A DNA stretch of 42,471 bases from Pseudoflavonifractor intestinihominis (GCF_040096055.1 NZ_JBBMFK010000031.1:1-42471); one strand, 5' to 3'; positions 1-8,891 are shown, counted from the stretch's first letter. Program-made: numbers and translations. The notes: a model not told the origin generated them from the letters alone.

Positions 1-53
1 TGTGTCGCGACTTCATTCTACCAGAGATCTGCAAACCATGTCTCTTTTTCTTT

Positions 54-1097
54 TTGCGAAACTTATTCTACCTTATCCTGGACGTCCTGCTGAACGTGGG
101 CCTTGTGCGGCCGGTGTTCATTTGGGGGCCTCCCGGAATCGGCAAAAGCGCCATCGTGGAACAGTTTGCTCAGCAAGTGGGCCTGCCCTGTGTGTCCCTT
201 TTGGGCAGTCAGCTGGCCCCGGAGGACATCATCGGCGTACCCCAAATCGTAAACGGGCGGAGCATGTTCTGCCCGCCCAGGATGATCGCCCAGGACGAGC
301 CCTACTGCCTGTTCCTGGACGAGCTCAACGCCTGCTCCCAGGAGGTTCAGAAGGCGTTCTACTCCCTCATCCTGGAACGCCGGGTGGGGGAATATCACCT
401 GCCACAAGGCTCTATGGTGATCGGGGCGGGCAACCGAGCCCAGGACAACGCCATCACCCGCCCCATCTCTTCAGCTCTGCTCAACCGCATGTTCCATGTG
501 GAGCTGCGGGCGGATACCCGACTCTGGCTGGAGTGGGCGGCGCAGAACGGCATCCACCCATGGGTCTATGATTATATTTGTGCCCGCCCGGATCAGCTTT
601 GGAGCCCGCCGCCCAAGACGGAAGCGCCCTTCTCCACGCCCCGGAGCTGGCACATGCTCAGTGACGCCATCACCAGCTACGGAAACGGAATCCAGGGCAA
701 AGAACTGTCCGTTTTGGCAAATGGATGCCTGACCGCCGCACACGCCACACAGTTCTGCGCCTACGTCCGGCAGGTGCGGGGTCAGTATTCCCTCAACAAA
801 ATCATACACGGGGAGCAGAAGTGGCCGGACAAACCGGAGGATTGGGACATTCTGTACTTCCTGGCGCAAAGTCTCCGGGCACGGCTGTTAAAGGAACTCC
901 CCCGGAACCGGGGCCAGTTGAGCGGAGAAGCGGGTCAGTTGGCCGCCCGCGCCAAGGAGCTGCTGCTGGAACTGTCCAATCTTAGCCTGGAGATGGCGCA
1001 AATGGCGGTGACGCCGGAGGGGGATGATACACTCCCCGCCTGGTTCCTGGCGGAGCTGGTGCGGGAACTGCCCGCCCTGGCGAAAAGGCAGGGGTGA
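54..1097 (+). CDS. MoxR-type AAA+ ATPase, start uncertain
   Basis: This is an AAA+ ATPase of the MoxR/dynein-like group, about 347 aa. It has a Walker A motif GPPGIGKS at residues 25-32 and a Walker B with CLFLDELN at about 85-92, followed by a sensor region with GAGNR. MoxR ATPases usually act as chaperones with a VWA-domain partner, and such a partner is encoded directly downstream with a GTGA overlap (stop at 1095-1097, next GTG at 1094). The TTG start at 54 gives a plausible N-terminus (MRNLFYLILD) but has no clear ribosome binding site, and the frame stays open to the window edge. A T-rich run at 41-55 could hide a small frame change from the ATG at 38. The ATPase assignment is firm; the target of the ATPase/VWA pair is unknown. 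Confidence 0.82.
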   Translation: MRNLFYLILDVLLNVGLVRPVFIWGPPGIGKSAIVEQFAQQVGLPCVSLLGSQLAPEDIIGVPQIVNGRSMFCPPRMIAQDEPYCLFLDELNACSQEVQKAFYSLILERRVGEYHLPQGSMVIGAGNRAQDNAITRPISSALLNRMFHVELRADTRLWLEWAAQNGIHPWVYDYICARPDQLWSPPPKTEAPFSTPRSWHMLSDAITSYGNGIQGKELSVLANGCLTAAHATQFCAYVRQVRGQYSLNKIIHGEQKWPDKPEDWDILYFLAQSLRARLLKELPRNRGQLSGEAGQLAARAKELLLELSNLSLEMAQMAVTPEGDDTLPAWFLAELVRELPALAKRQG

Positions 1098-2854
1098 CGA
1101 TGGGCAAGCATCAGAAGGGCCGGCAGGCGGAGCGGCCAGCGTATGAGGCGGCCTGGGAAAGAGTCCGGGACGGGATGCTGGGCCGTCTGGCTTGGGGCGT
1201 CCACCTTCACCCAGGTAAACAGGGCCAGATGGCAAAGGATGACTGGGCCTGGGTGACGAACCAGGGAGAAGTTGTTCTAAATACTTCTCACTTGGGCACA
1301 GTGGGAGAGTGGGAGTATGTGCTTACCCACTGCCTGCTCCACCTCGGCATGGGCCATTTCCAAAAAGAGCGGATGGACGATCCGTCTTGGACCACGGCCT
1401 GCGACCTAATCGTTACAGATTTCCTTCGGAGCAGTCACCTGGGCGCCCCGCCGCCGGAGTTTCAGCAGCTGCCGCCTGTTCCGGTCAAAAGCGAGGAGCA
1501 GATATATCGTTTATTGAAAGAGCAGCCGGAATTGTTGTCGAAGTGTGTCTTCAGTACAATGGCCCATGGCCGTCCTGACATGCGGTGGACCGGAGAGCCG
1601 CCCAAAGCCTCCTTCCCTGACCTGTTCGCCCAGTCTATCCAGGCAGCGATCCAGGAGGCGCTGTGCAGTTCCAGCCGGTTAGGGAGCCGCAGTGGACGGT
1701 GGAGGCCGGACTATGTTCTGGCCCGGGACTGGTTCCTGTCCAGCTACCCACTGCTGGGGGCGCTGGCCGCCTCCTTTCGGATCGTGGATGACCGGGAGGC
1801 CGTGCGCCGCACGGGTATCCCCGTGGCGGCGGTGAATTGCCAGCTTCGGGAGCTCTACATCAATGCAGACCTCCGCCTGAACCTGGAAATATGGAAGTTC
1901 ATCTTGGCCCATGAATTTCTCCATGCCGCCCTCCGGCACGATATACGCCGCCAGGACCGGAACCCCATCCTCTGGAATGTAGCCTGCGATTTCGTGGTCA
2001 ACGGCTGGCTTCTGGAGATGAATCTTGGGATCATGCCCGATTTCGCTCTCCACGACATCGCATTTCGGGGGATGTCTGTGGAGAGTGTCTATGACCAGCT
2101 TTGCCGGGACATCCGCTACTATACCACGTTAGACCCTAAAGACTTACTCTACGGGGACGAGGCATGGTGGGACACTCTGGAGGGCGGAGAACTGGACGGG
2201 TACTACCGTTCTGCGCTCTACCAAGGGTTGGAGTATCACACCAGTCAGGGACGGGGCTTCCTGCCCGTGGGTCTGGTGGAAGAGATCTACGCCGTCAGCC
2301 GTCCGCCCATCCCCTGGGACGTGGAGCTGGCGAAGTGGTTTGACGAACAGTTTGCCCCTATGGAGAAACACCGGAGTTACGCCCGCCTCAGCCGGAGGCA
2401 GAGCGCCACGCCGGAGATTCCCCGCCCAGCCTGGAGAGCGGAACCGGATATAGAACGCCAGCGCATCTTCGGTGTTGTGCTGGATACCTCCGGTTCCATG
2501 GACCGGCGCCTGTTGGCCGCCGTCCTGGGCTCTATCGCCAGTTACGGCCATGCCAGGGATGTATCCCATGTTCGGGTCGTGTTCTGCGATGCTGTCCCCT
2601 ACGACCAAGGCATAATGCACCCGGAGGATATTGCCGGGGCGGTGCAGGTTCGGGGGCGAGGCGGTACCCGGCTCCAGCCCGGCATCGACCTACTGGAGCA
2701 CGACGCAGCCTTTCCGAAAAACGCCCCCGTTCTGATTATCACAGACGGGGCCTGCGACATGCTTCAGCTCCACGGCCGGGAGCACGCCTATCTGGTGCCC
2801 TGGGGAAAGCGATTGCCATTCCGAGCGAAAGGGCCGGTATTCAAGCTGAAATAG
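1094..2854 (+). CDS. Metallopeptidase-like and VWA-like domain protein (DUF2201-type)
   Basis: A 586-aa protein that partners the upstream AAA ATPase. The N-terminal half carries two helix motifs typical of the putative metallopeptidase domain: THCLLHLGMGH at about residue 78 and HEFLHAALRH (HExxH) at about residue 273. The C-terminal part is a VWA-like domain with a MIDAS motif DTSGSM at about residue 463 and a downstream ITDGA motif at about 548. By analogy with MoxR/VWA pairs it probably couples ATPase remodelling to metal-dependent binding, but whether the HExxH site cuts peptides is not shown. The GTG at 1094 overlaps the stop of the ATPase gene; the ATG at 1100 is an alternative start. 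It ends just upstream of a strong hairpin at 2902-2932. Confidence 0.85.
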   Translation: MTMGKHQKGRQAERPAYEAAWERVRDGMLGRLAWGVHLHPGKQGQMAKDDWAWVTNQGEVVLNTSHLGTVGEWEYVLTHCLLHLGMGHFQKERMDDPSWTTACDLIVTDFLRSSHLGAPPPEFQQLPPVPVKSEEQIYRLLKEQPELLSKCVFSTMAHGRPDMRWTGEPPKASFPDLFAQSIQAAIQEALCSSSRLGSRSGRWRPDYVLARDWFLSSYPLLGALAASFRIVDDREAVRRTGIPVAAVNCQLRELYINADLRLNLEIWKFILAHEFLHAALRHDIRRQDRNPILWNVACDFVVNGWLLEMNLGIMPDFALHDIAFRGMSVESVYDQLCRDIRYYTTLDPKDLLYGDEAWWDTLEGGELDGYYRSALYQGLEYHTSQGRGFLPVGLVEEIYAVSRPPIPWDVELAKWFDEQFAPMEKHRSYARLSRRQSATPEIPRPAWRAEPDIERQRIFGVVLDTSGSMDRRLLAAVLGSIASYGHARDVSHVRVVFCDAVPYDQGIMHPEDIAGAVQVRGRGGTRLQPGIDLLEHDAAFPKNAPVLIITDGACDMLQLHGREHAYLVPWGKRLPFRAKGPVFKLK

Positions 2855-2901
2855 CGTGTTTCCGGTTTCCAGAAAAGAACGAATATAAATTATACCTATG
2901 A

Positions 2902-2932
2902 AGCCCCATGGAGCAAACCGCTCCATGGGGCT
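2902..2932 (+). terminator. Hairpin after the AAA/VWA pair
   Basis: A perfect 13-bp inverted repeat (AGCCCCATGGAGC and its complement) with a 5-nt loop AAACC, followed by a moderately T-rich stretch (ATCTCTATTTT). It lies 47 nt after the VWA gene stop and 24 nt before the next small ORF. It probably ends or attenuates the first transcript. Confidence 0.65.
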
Positions 2933-2956
2933 ATCTCTATTTTGGGAGGAATTTCT

Positions 2957-3046
2957 ATGAAGATCTCACTTACTCGACGATGGAGGGAGGAACGACAAAC
3001 GAATGGGATGGGCAGTAAGCAGGTTGAGCTGGTGGCAGAGCGATGA
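2957..3046 (+). CDS. 29-aa small ORF coupled to the next gene
   Basis: A short basic ORF (starts MKISLTRRW) with a good ribosome binding site GGGAGGA at 2944-2950, six bases before the ATG. Its stop overlaps the start of the following 95-aa gene in an ATGA arrangement (3043-3046), the classic layout for translational coupling. No family is recognised. It may be a leader peptide that opens the downstream gene for translation. The overlap and RBS support expression; a function is not evident. Confidence 0.5.
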   Translation: MKISLTRRWREERQTNGMGSKQVELVAER

Positions 3047-3330
3047 TTGAACGACTGCTTAGAGATGGCCAGTTTCTTGGCGGCGAGGGCTATCACAATG
3101 CCACGAGCCACATTCTGGAGGTCAGCGATGCCTTGGCAAGACGCTTAGGAAAAGGCTCGCAGTGGCTGGATGAACTGGAGGATGCTTATATCCAGAGGGA
3201 ACAGATCGTAATGGAGGCCGCTTTCCGGGAAGGGTTCTGTCAGGCAGTTTTGCTCGCGTTGGAGGTCTGGTCACACGAAAGACAGATGCACTCACCGGAA
3301 GATGGAAAACAAAACTCCGAATCCCAATAG
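3043..3330 (+). CDS. Hypothetical 95-aa helical protein
   Basis: A small acidic, mostly helical protein that begins MIERLLRDGQFLGGEGYH. It resembles the small DUF6809-type proteins common on clostridial mobile elements, recalled from general familiarity rather than from a diagnostic motif. It contains no metal-binding cluster, signal peptide or membrane segment. Its start overlaps the stop of the preceding 29-codon ORF, and 64 nt separate it from the next gene. Function unknown. Confidence 0.6.
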   Translation: MIERLLRDGQFLGGEGYHNATSHILEVSDALARRLGKGSQWLDELEDAYIQREQIVMEAAFREGFCQAVLLALEVWSHERQMHSPEDGKQNSESQ

Positions 3331-3394
3331 CGTAGCTCACTTGTAAAATTTTCAACCAATATATTTTAAGCGAATTCAAAACCGGAGGTGTTAA

Positions 3395-4099
3395 ATGAAC
3401 AAAGATTTTATAAAGGTGCATACTCTGTTGCGAGATTTGGAGCACACCGTTCCCAGCCATGTCAACCCATATCTTCATTTGGAGTATGGGCGGTGGTGGC
3501 GCTCTGCTTTCGTGTGGGATGAGAGTTTTCACAGCGAGCCGGCCGCCCGGCGAAATGCGGAACGGGAATTGTCGGCACTGTACCAGCAGGCGGAGCAGAA
3601 GTTTCACGCCTGTACCGACGGGCGTGCGCCGGACGGCTTCTTGCTCCGCTCTAAAGCCGAGTATGACCGCCGCCTGTCGGACTTACGGGAGGCGGTGGGG
3701 TGCTGCCGCACGGAAGCCACCTCGCCCATCGTCAACCGCATCGGCCTTCTCCTGGTATCGGATCATCTGTTTCAAGAGCTGGACCGTATTTATGCGGAAT
3801 TGTGTGCGTCCTACGCATTGCCCAGCCTGGAGCATTATTGTCAGCACATCGTTTATGAGAGAAACGACCCTTCCGAAAACGAAGAAGGCTTCCTCTGGCT
3901 GCTCTCTAAGGCGTTGATACGCTGGGGCTATGACCTGATGCCGGCGATCCAGCAGCTGGAAGCGGACGCCAATGAACGCCTGGAAACCATTCATAAATCG
4001 TTTACCGCTCAGGCATCCCTCAGTGTCAGGAAGCACATAATCGCCCCGGTACAGGCGAAGCTTCCCATCCTGCGGGAACTCCTGGACCGGGCCGCCTGA
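3395..4099 (+). CDS. Hypothetical 234-aa protein
   Basis: A soluble, largely helical protein with no motif I recognise. It starts at an ATG preceded by GGAGGT with good spacing. Many Glu, Arg and Tyr residues and long predicted helices suggest a scaffold or regulatory role, but this is only a compositional impression. It sits between the AAA/VWA pair and the amidoligase-like gene, with only 14 nt to the latter, so the two are probably translated from one mRNA and may work together. Confidence 0.65.
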   Translation: MNKDFIKVHTLLRDLEHTVPSHVNPYLHLEYGRWWRSAFVWDESFHSEPAARRNAERELSALYQQAEQKFHACTDGRAPDGFLLRSKAEYDRRLSDLREAVGCCRTEATSPIVNRIGLLLVSDHLFQELDRIYAELCASYALPSLEHYCQHIVYERNDPSENEEGFLWLLSKALIRWGYDLMPAIQQLEADANERLETIHKSFTAQASLSVRKHIIAPVQAKLPILRELLDRAA

Positions 4100-4113
4100 A
4101 GGGAGCGCATGAT

Positions 4114-5229
4114 GTGCAGATTCGTACCTTTGTTTGTGACATCTGTGGACAGGCGCGGCCGCTGGAAGAACGCACGAGATTTGACGGCCAGGAGTTGTGC
4201 GCGTGTTGTCTGGATGAACACACCGTACACTGCCGGGAGTGCGGCTCCCTCTTATGGCGGGATGACAACGCTGGGGACGCTGGTACCCCGCTGTGCCAGA
4301 ATTGCTACGAAAGGAGATACACCATATGCTGTCAGTGCGGCGGCGTACTCCGGGAAAGCGAGGCTTGCTATGAGAACACAGACGAACACAACGAACACCC
4401 TTACTGCGCCCACTGCTTCCACGCCGTGGATCAGGAGCAGCTTATCCATAGCCATTCCTACAAACCGGAGCCCATCTTCTACGGGAAAGAGCCCCGGTTC
4501 TTCGGTCTGGAGCTTGAAATGGACGGTGGAGGTGAGTGTTCCGCACATGCTTCTGTCCTTCTGGCCGTTGCCAATCAGGAGAAGGTGAGAGCCTACATCA
4601 AGCATGACGGGTCATTGACCAATGGCTTTGAACTGGTCACCCACCCCATGAGTCTGGATACCCAGCTCCATAAGATGCCCTGGAGGGAACTTTGCCGCAA
4701 GGCGATTTCCTTGGGCTACCGCAGTCATCAGGCTTCCACATGCGGTCTCCACATCCATGTGAGCCGCAGGGCCTTTGGTTCCACAGAGCCGGAACAAGAC
4801 GCCGCCATTGCCCGGGTACTCTACTTCTTCGAGAAGTACTGGGACAAACTGCTGAGATTCAGCAGGAGAACACCCAGGCAGTTAGACCGTTGGGCCTCCC
4901 GGTATGGCTATCAGGAACAGCCCATGGAGATCCTGGATTATGCCAAGAAGGGCTATCGCGGCGGCCGCTATGCCTGCGTCAACCTTCAAAATGCGGATAC
5001 GGTGGAGTTCCGCATATTCCGTGGAACGCTGAAGCCAAACACCATCCTTGCCGCCTTGGAGCTGGTGGATTGCATCTGTAATTTAGCGGTCAATTTGTCC
5101 GACCAGGAGTTGAAAGCCATTTCCTGGAACGATTTTGTTTCCGCTATCAATACGGGCAGTTTCCCAGAACTGATCCAATATCTAAAGGACAGAGGACTCT
5201 ACGGCAGTGAGGCCAGTGAAAATGACTGA
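4114..5229 (+). CDS. Zn-finger plus amidoligase-like (COOH-NH2 ligase) protein
   Basis: A 371-aa protein in two parts. Residues 8-110 hold repeated CxxC pairs (such as CDICG, CRECG and CCQCG), consistent with several zinc-binding ribbons. The C-terminal part matches the amidoligase family related to glutamine synthetase and glutamate-cysteine ligase: FGLELEMD at about 130 (acidic metal-binding strand), KHDGSL at about 163, CGLHIHVS at about 210, and VEFRIFRG at about 297. This family forms amide bonds using ATP and has been linked to peptide tagging or cell-wall modification, often on mobile elements. The GTG at 4114 is preceded by GGGAG at a usable distance. The substrate cannot be told from sequence, and no separate peptide substrate gene is evident next to it. 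Confidence 0.8.
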   Translation: MQIRTFVCDICGQARPLEERTRFDGQELCACCLDEHTVHCRECGSLLWRDDNAGDAGTPLCQNCYERRYTICCQCGGVLRESEACYENTDEHNEHPYCAHCFHAVDQEQLIHSHSYKPEPIFYGKEPRFFGLELEMDGGGECSAHASVLLAVANQEKVRAYIKHDGSLTNGFELVTHPMSLDTQLHKMPWRELCRKAISLGYRSHQASTCGLHIHVSRRAFGSTEPEQDAAIARVLYFFEKYWDKLLRFSRRTPRQLDRWASRYGYQEQPMEILDYAKKGYRGGRYACVNLQNADTVEFRIFRGTLKPNTILAALELVDCICNLAVNLSDQELKAISWNDFVSAINTGSFPELIQYLKDRGLYGSEASEND

Positions 5230-5261
5230 TAAAGATGAAATTGGGAAAGGAGTATCAATTT

Positions 5262-6197
5262 ATGCCTGCTAATGTTGAAACCATGTTTTATGTCCGTGAA
5301 AAGCCCTGGCACGGCCTGGGTACGGAAGTCCAGGAGGCCCCCGCGTCCATTGACGCCTTGATTTACGCCGGCCTTGACTGGCGCGTGGAGCAGAGGGACG
5401 TTTACACGGGCGACGGAGCCCTGATTCCTGGCTACAAGGCGAATATTCGTAATACCGACAACGCCGTGCTGGGTATCGTGTCTGACCGCTACAAGGTGGT
5501 GCAGAACGAGGACGCCTTTCAATTCACCGATGACCTGCTGGGCGAGGGCGTGACCTACGAAACTGCCGGGGCGTTGCAGGGCGGCAAAAAGGTCTGGATG
5601 CTGGCGAAGATGCCTCACCGCTATATCATTGCCGGGGACGAGATCGCCCCTTATCTGGTGGTGATGAACTCCCACGACGGGAGCAGCGGCATCAAGGTCG
5701 CCATGACCCCTATCCGGGTCGTCTGCCAGAACACCCTCAATCTGGCCCTGAACAGCGCCAAGCGTATCTGGACGACCAAGCACACGGAAAACGTCATGAG
5801 CCGTGTCCATGAGGCCAGGGAGACCCTGATGCTGGCCGAGACCTACATGGGCGAGCTGGGCCGCAGTATTGATGATCTGTCCAAAATCAAGCTGACGGAT
5901 AAGAAGGTCATGGAGTTCATGCAGGAGTTCTTTCCCATCATGGAGGACATGCCGGAGGTGCAGAGGAAAAACAACCTCCGCCTGCTGAACGATATGAAGC
6001 GGCGGTATTTCGACGCTCCCGACCTCTCTCACGTCAGCCGGAATGGGTATCGCTTTGTCAACGCAGTCAGCGACTTTGCCACCCACGCCGAGCCCATCCG
6101 CAGAACCCGGAATTACAATGAGAACCTGTTCCTCCGCACCGTTGAGGGCAATCCGATGATCGACAAAGCCTACAAGATGGTGCTGGCGGCAGCATAA
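5262..6197 (+). CDS. DUF932 family phage/plasmid-like protein
   Basis: A 311-aa protein of the DUF932 group, common on phages, plasmids and integrative elements. Typical features are the N-terminal PWHGLGT motif, the segment YKVVQNEDAF, and VCQNTLNLAL in the centre. I chose the ATG at 5262 because GGAAAGGAG lies 9-10 bases upstream; the in-frame ATG at 5235 has no such site. Its biochemical function is not established. Its position with a YqaJ-type nuclease gene suggests a part in element replication or recombination. Confidence 0.85.
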   Translation: MPANVETMFYVREKPWHGLGTEVQEAPASIDALIYAGLDWRVEQRDVYTGDGALIPGYKANIRNTDNAVLGIVSDRYKVVQNEDAFQFTDDLLGEGVTYETAGALQGGKKVWMLAKMPHRYIIAGDEIAPYLVVMNSHDGSSGIKVAMTPIRVVCQNTLNLALNSAKRIWTTKHTENVMSRVHEARETLMLAETYMGELGRSIDDLSKIKLTDKKVMEFMQEFFPIMEDMPEVQRKNNLRLLNDMKRRYFDAPDLSHVSRNGYRFVNAVSDFATHAEPIRRTRNYNENLFLRTVEGNPMIDKAYKMVLAAA

Positions 6198-6264
6198 GAG
6201 AGGGCGCAATACAGGGGCAGGGAGTATGTTCCCCGCCCCTCCTTTTCCGGAAAGATGAGGTCAA

Positions 6265-7212
6265 ATGATGTCAGTCAAAATTGTAACGTCAACCGAGAAC
6301 CTTCCCTATGAGGATTGGCTGGAGTACCGGAAGCTGGGCATTGGCGGGTCGGACGCCTCTGTGGTGTGCGGTATTAGCCGTTATAAGTCCCCTGTGGAAC
6401 TGTGGATGGAAAAGACAGATCAGATCCCCGCGCAGGAGGCCGGGGAAGCCGCGTATTAGGGGACGCAGCTGGAATCCCTTGTCCGGGCTGAGTTTACCAA
6501 GCGGACGGGCTTGAAAGTCGAACTGGTCAGGCAGCTTCTCCAGAGCGAGGAGCACCCGTTCATGCTGGCGAATCTGGATGGGGTATGCGAGCACCCCGAT
6601 CTTGGGCCCTGCGTATTCGAGGCCAAGACCGCCTCCGCTTACAAGGCGGGGGAGTGGGAAGACTCCGTTCCCGCCGAATATATGCTCCAAGTCCAGCACT
6701 ATCTGGAAGTCACCGGGTACAAAGCGGCCTATATCGCAGTGCTGATTGGCGGCAATACCTTCCGCTGGAAACTGGTCGAACGCGACGAGGAATTGATCGC
6801 CATGCTGATTGAACTGGAATCCGCCTTTTGGCCGCATGTACAAGACCTTACGGTCCCGCCGCTGGACGGTTCCTCTGCATCGGCAAGGTTCCTCTCCGAG
6901 CGATTCCCCAGCAGCGTGCCGAAGTCCGAAATCGCTCTTCCGGATACCGCCGCTGAACTGCTGCTCCAATATGACGAAGCCTGTGAGCAGCTGGAGGCCG
7001 TCATCCAGCAGAAGCAGCAGGCCGAAAACCGGTTGAAACAGATGATGGGGGAGCATGAGGTCGGCACTTCCGGGAATCGGATCATCACCTGGAAGAACGT
7101 TTCTCAGGAGCGGCTGGACAGCAAGACCCTGAAGGCCGAGCACCCCGCACTCTATCAGAAATACGCGAACAAAACATCGTACCGCCGCTTCTTCATCAGA
7201 GAGGCGGTCTAA
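6265..7212 (+). pseudogene. YqaJ-type recombination nuclease, interrupted by an amber codon
   Basis: The two halves of one reading frame encode a YqaJ-like exonuclease (lambda-exonuclease fold) of about 315 aa. Family features visible are the N-terminal RKLGIGGSDAS motif, a central LDGV, FEAKTAS (the catalytic ExK strand) at about residue 117, and MLQVQHYLEVTG. A single in-frame TAG at 6457-6459 (codon 65) breaks it; the context AAY-stop-GTQLES suggests a Trp codon TGG mutated to TAG, because this family usually has an aromatic residue before GxxLE. No indel is needed. The downstream part could restart at a TTG at 6511, but would lose the N-terminal motif. Either a real nonsense mutation, amber suppression or a base error explains it. 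Confidence 0.82.
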
Positions 7213-7225
7213 TGGAGGTTTTCTT

Positions 7226-8002
7226 ATGGACAACACGAAACTCAAAAGCCGCATGAGCGAGAAAGTACAGGCTTTGCAGGACATCCAGACGCAGACGGGC
7301 AGCGCGGCGGACGCCGCCCCGGTCCTGGTGGATTCCAGCTACCTTGCGCTGACCAACAACGCCATGAGCATTATCCGGGACAATTTGAAGAGCCAGCCCC
7401 TGTCCCTGGATCTCTTCGATGTGGTCAAGTCTCCCTCGGGCGGAGCCACGGTATTCTCGGTGCCGGGGCTGGCCGGGGAAGAGGCGGAAAAGGAACTGAC
7501 CGGGATTATTCTGGACTATATGACGCCCCGGGCCTACTGGGATACGCCCGATCCGGTAGAGGGGACTCCGCCCGTATGCCTGAGCCAGAACAGCATCATC
7601 TCCCACGATGGGAAAGCCTGCGCCCGCTGTCCCTACAATGACTTTGGTAGCAAGGACGGGGAGAGCAACGCCAAAGCCTGCAAGGAATCCGTATTGCTCT
7701 TCCTTCTGCGCCCCAACAATATCATCCCTCTGCTGGTTCGGGTGCCAGTGACCAGCAAGCCCCGTTTCCTGAAATACTCCACCCGGCTGCTCAGTACCCT
7801 GACGCCCATCAGCAGCGTTGTTACCCGGATCACCTTGGAGAAGGCCACCAGCAAGCAGGGCAAGCCCTATGCGTTGTTCAACTTCCAGACCATCGGGACG
7901 CTTACCCCGGAGGAGGCAGCCCAGGCGAAGGTGTTTGGCCAGCAGTTCATGGCGCTGGTCAATGCCGCCGACCTGGTGCCGGAACTTGATGCGGCAAGCT
8001 AA
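7226..8002 (+). CDS. Hypothetical protein with a four-Cys cluster
   Basis: A 258-aa soluble protein directly after the YqaJ-type gene, with RBS GGAGG before the ATG. The middle part (about residues 115-155) holds four cysteines in the order C-x14-C-x2-C-x15-C, with a CARCPYNDFGS core, which suggests a metal site. The remainder looks like an alpha/beta fold. In analogous elements the gene next to YqaJ is often a ssDNA-binding or annealing protein, and that is a reasonable guess here, but I see no RecT or SSB signature. Ends just before a terminator-like hairpin. Confidence 0.65.
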   Translation: MDNTKLKSRMSEKVQALQDIQTQTGSAADAAPVLVDSSYLALTNNAMSIIRDNLKSQPLSLDLFDVVKSPSGGATVFSVPGLAGEEAEKELTGIILDYMTPRAYWDTPDPVEGTPPVCLSQNSIISHDGKACARCPYNDFGSKDGESNAKACKESVLLFLLRPNNIIPLLVRVPVTSKPRFLKYSTRLLSTLTPISSVVTRITLEKATSKQGKPYALFNFQTIGTLTPEEAAQAKVFGQQFMALVNAADLVPELDAAS

Positions 8003-8013
8003 ATAGAATCAAT

Positions 8014-8067
8014 GGTGACGGCCCGGTATTCATGTCTTAGAGCAAGGATACCGGGCCACCTAATTTT
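8014..8067 (+). terminator. Terminator-like hairpin
   Basis: A 10-bp inverted repeat GGCCCGGTAT (8020-8029) and ATACCGGGCC (8048-8057), extended by GGT/ACC outside, with an 18-nt loop and a following TAATTTTTAT run. It lies right after the four-Cys gene and likely ends the recombination-gene transcript. Confidence 0.6.
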
Positions 8068-8087
8068 TATGAAGCTGGTAGTGAATT

Positions 8088-8477
8088 TTGAGAATAGATG
8101 ATTTTATAACGGGGTTTTCTCTCATTTCGGGGTATTTACTTCTTTTAGGAATCAGTGGATTAGTAGCAGACTTTTTACTTCCCCGTGTTCCCTTTATAAA
8201 ACGATATTTAGAAAATCTTCCCGACTGGGACGAAGAAATTAACAGGAAAGATATGGGGGAGGAATCTTTTGAAATTCAACAGGTCAGCGTAAAGCGACTG
8301 CGAGAGATCATCCATCAGATGGCCCCGAGTGGACGATTCCTCGCAAAAGAGGGCCGTACATGGATTGCCGTGGATAACTCCACCAATCACGCATGGACAG
8401 AGGAATTTCGCAAAAAGCGCCAGGCTGTCCGTTGGCTGAGAGGAGAATTTGAGGTCAGCGATATTTCCCAAAAGTAG
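8088..8477 (+). CDS. Hypothetical 129-aa protein with an N-terminal membrane helix
   Basis: Begins at a TTG with a weak ribosome binding site. Residues 8-30 form a hydrophobic segment (SLISGYLLLLGISGLVADFL) that should span the membrane once, followed by a charged cytosolic or extracellular region rich in Glu, Lys and Arg. No family is recognised. It lies between two hairpin-bounded units and precedes a sigma-like gene by about 40 nt, so it may share its transcript. Confidence 0.5.
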   Translation: MRIDDFITGFSLISGYLLLLGISGLVADFLLPRVPFIKRYLENLPDWDEEINRKDMGEESFEIQQVSVKRLREIIHQMAPSGRFLAKEGRTWIAVDNSTNHAWTEEFRKKRQAVRWLRGEFEVSDISQK

Positions 8478-8516
8478 GATCATATCTGCAATAACGCGAA
8501 AGAAGAGGCGATTGTG

Positions 8517-8891
8517 ATGCGTATTGATTCAAAAGTCAATATGTCCGTCGAAGAACGAAACGAACTGGTAACATCTTATCTCTGGTGCATTGATTGCGTA
8601 ATCCGTCAAAATTACAGCTTGGTACAGGCCGCTCACTTAGATAAAGACGATGTATATCAGAATCTTGCTTTGCGGCTGATACAGGCGGTAGAACGGTATC
8701 GCCCTGGAAGCAGGAGTTTAAAAGGATACATCTTCGCACAGTTGAAGTATGAGCTGCTGAACTGCAAAAGTGCCAGGGCCCGATATGGCTTCTGCTCGGC
8801 CCCATATGATCTGCGGGGTGCCGTAGTACCGCTGGAAACATTAGATAGAAGGGATCAATACCAAGAAACTTTACGCTATGGCATAGCATAA
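8517..8891 (+). CDS. Small sigma-70 region-2-like protein
   Basis: A 124-aa protein resembling sigma-70 region 2 alone: LDKDDVYQNLALRLIQAVERY followed by FAQLKYELLN fits the helical core-binding and -10-binding pattern. No region 4 is visible, and the protein ends soon after. Truncated sigma-like proteins of this kind occur on clostridial integrative elements, where they may guide transcription of element genes. The ATG at 8517 has AGAAGAGG eight bases upstream; a GTG at 8514 directly precedes it. Sigma activity is inferred. Confidence 0.6.
   Translation: MRIDSKVNMSVEERNELVTSYLWCIDCVIRQNYSLVQAAHLDKDDVYQNLALRLIQAVERYRPGSRSLKGYIFAQLKYELLNCKSARARYGFCSAPYDLRGAVVPLETLDRRDQYQETLRYGIA

Noticed and set aside
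2..571. Plus-strand frame overlapping the MoxR ATPase
   Set aside because: The Walker motifs are in the other frame. Only the first few codons (from the ATG at 38) may matter, if a base error in the T run hides the true start.
6457..6459. Pyrrolysine or other recoding at the amber codon
   Set aside because: No recoding signal is seen and the family expects an aromatic residue here; a simple mutation or base error is more likely.
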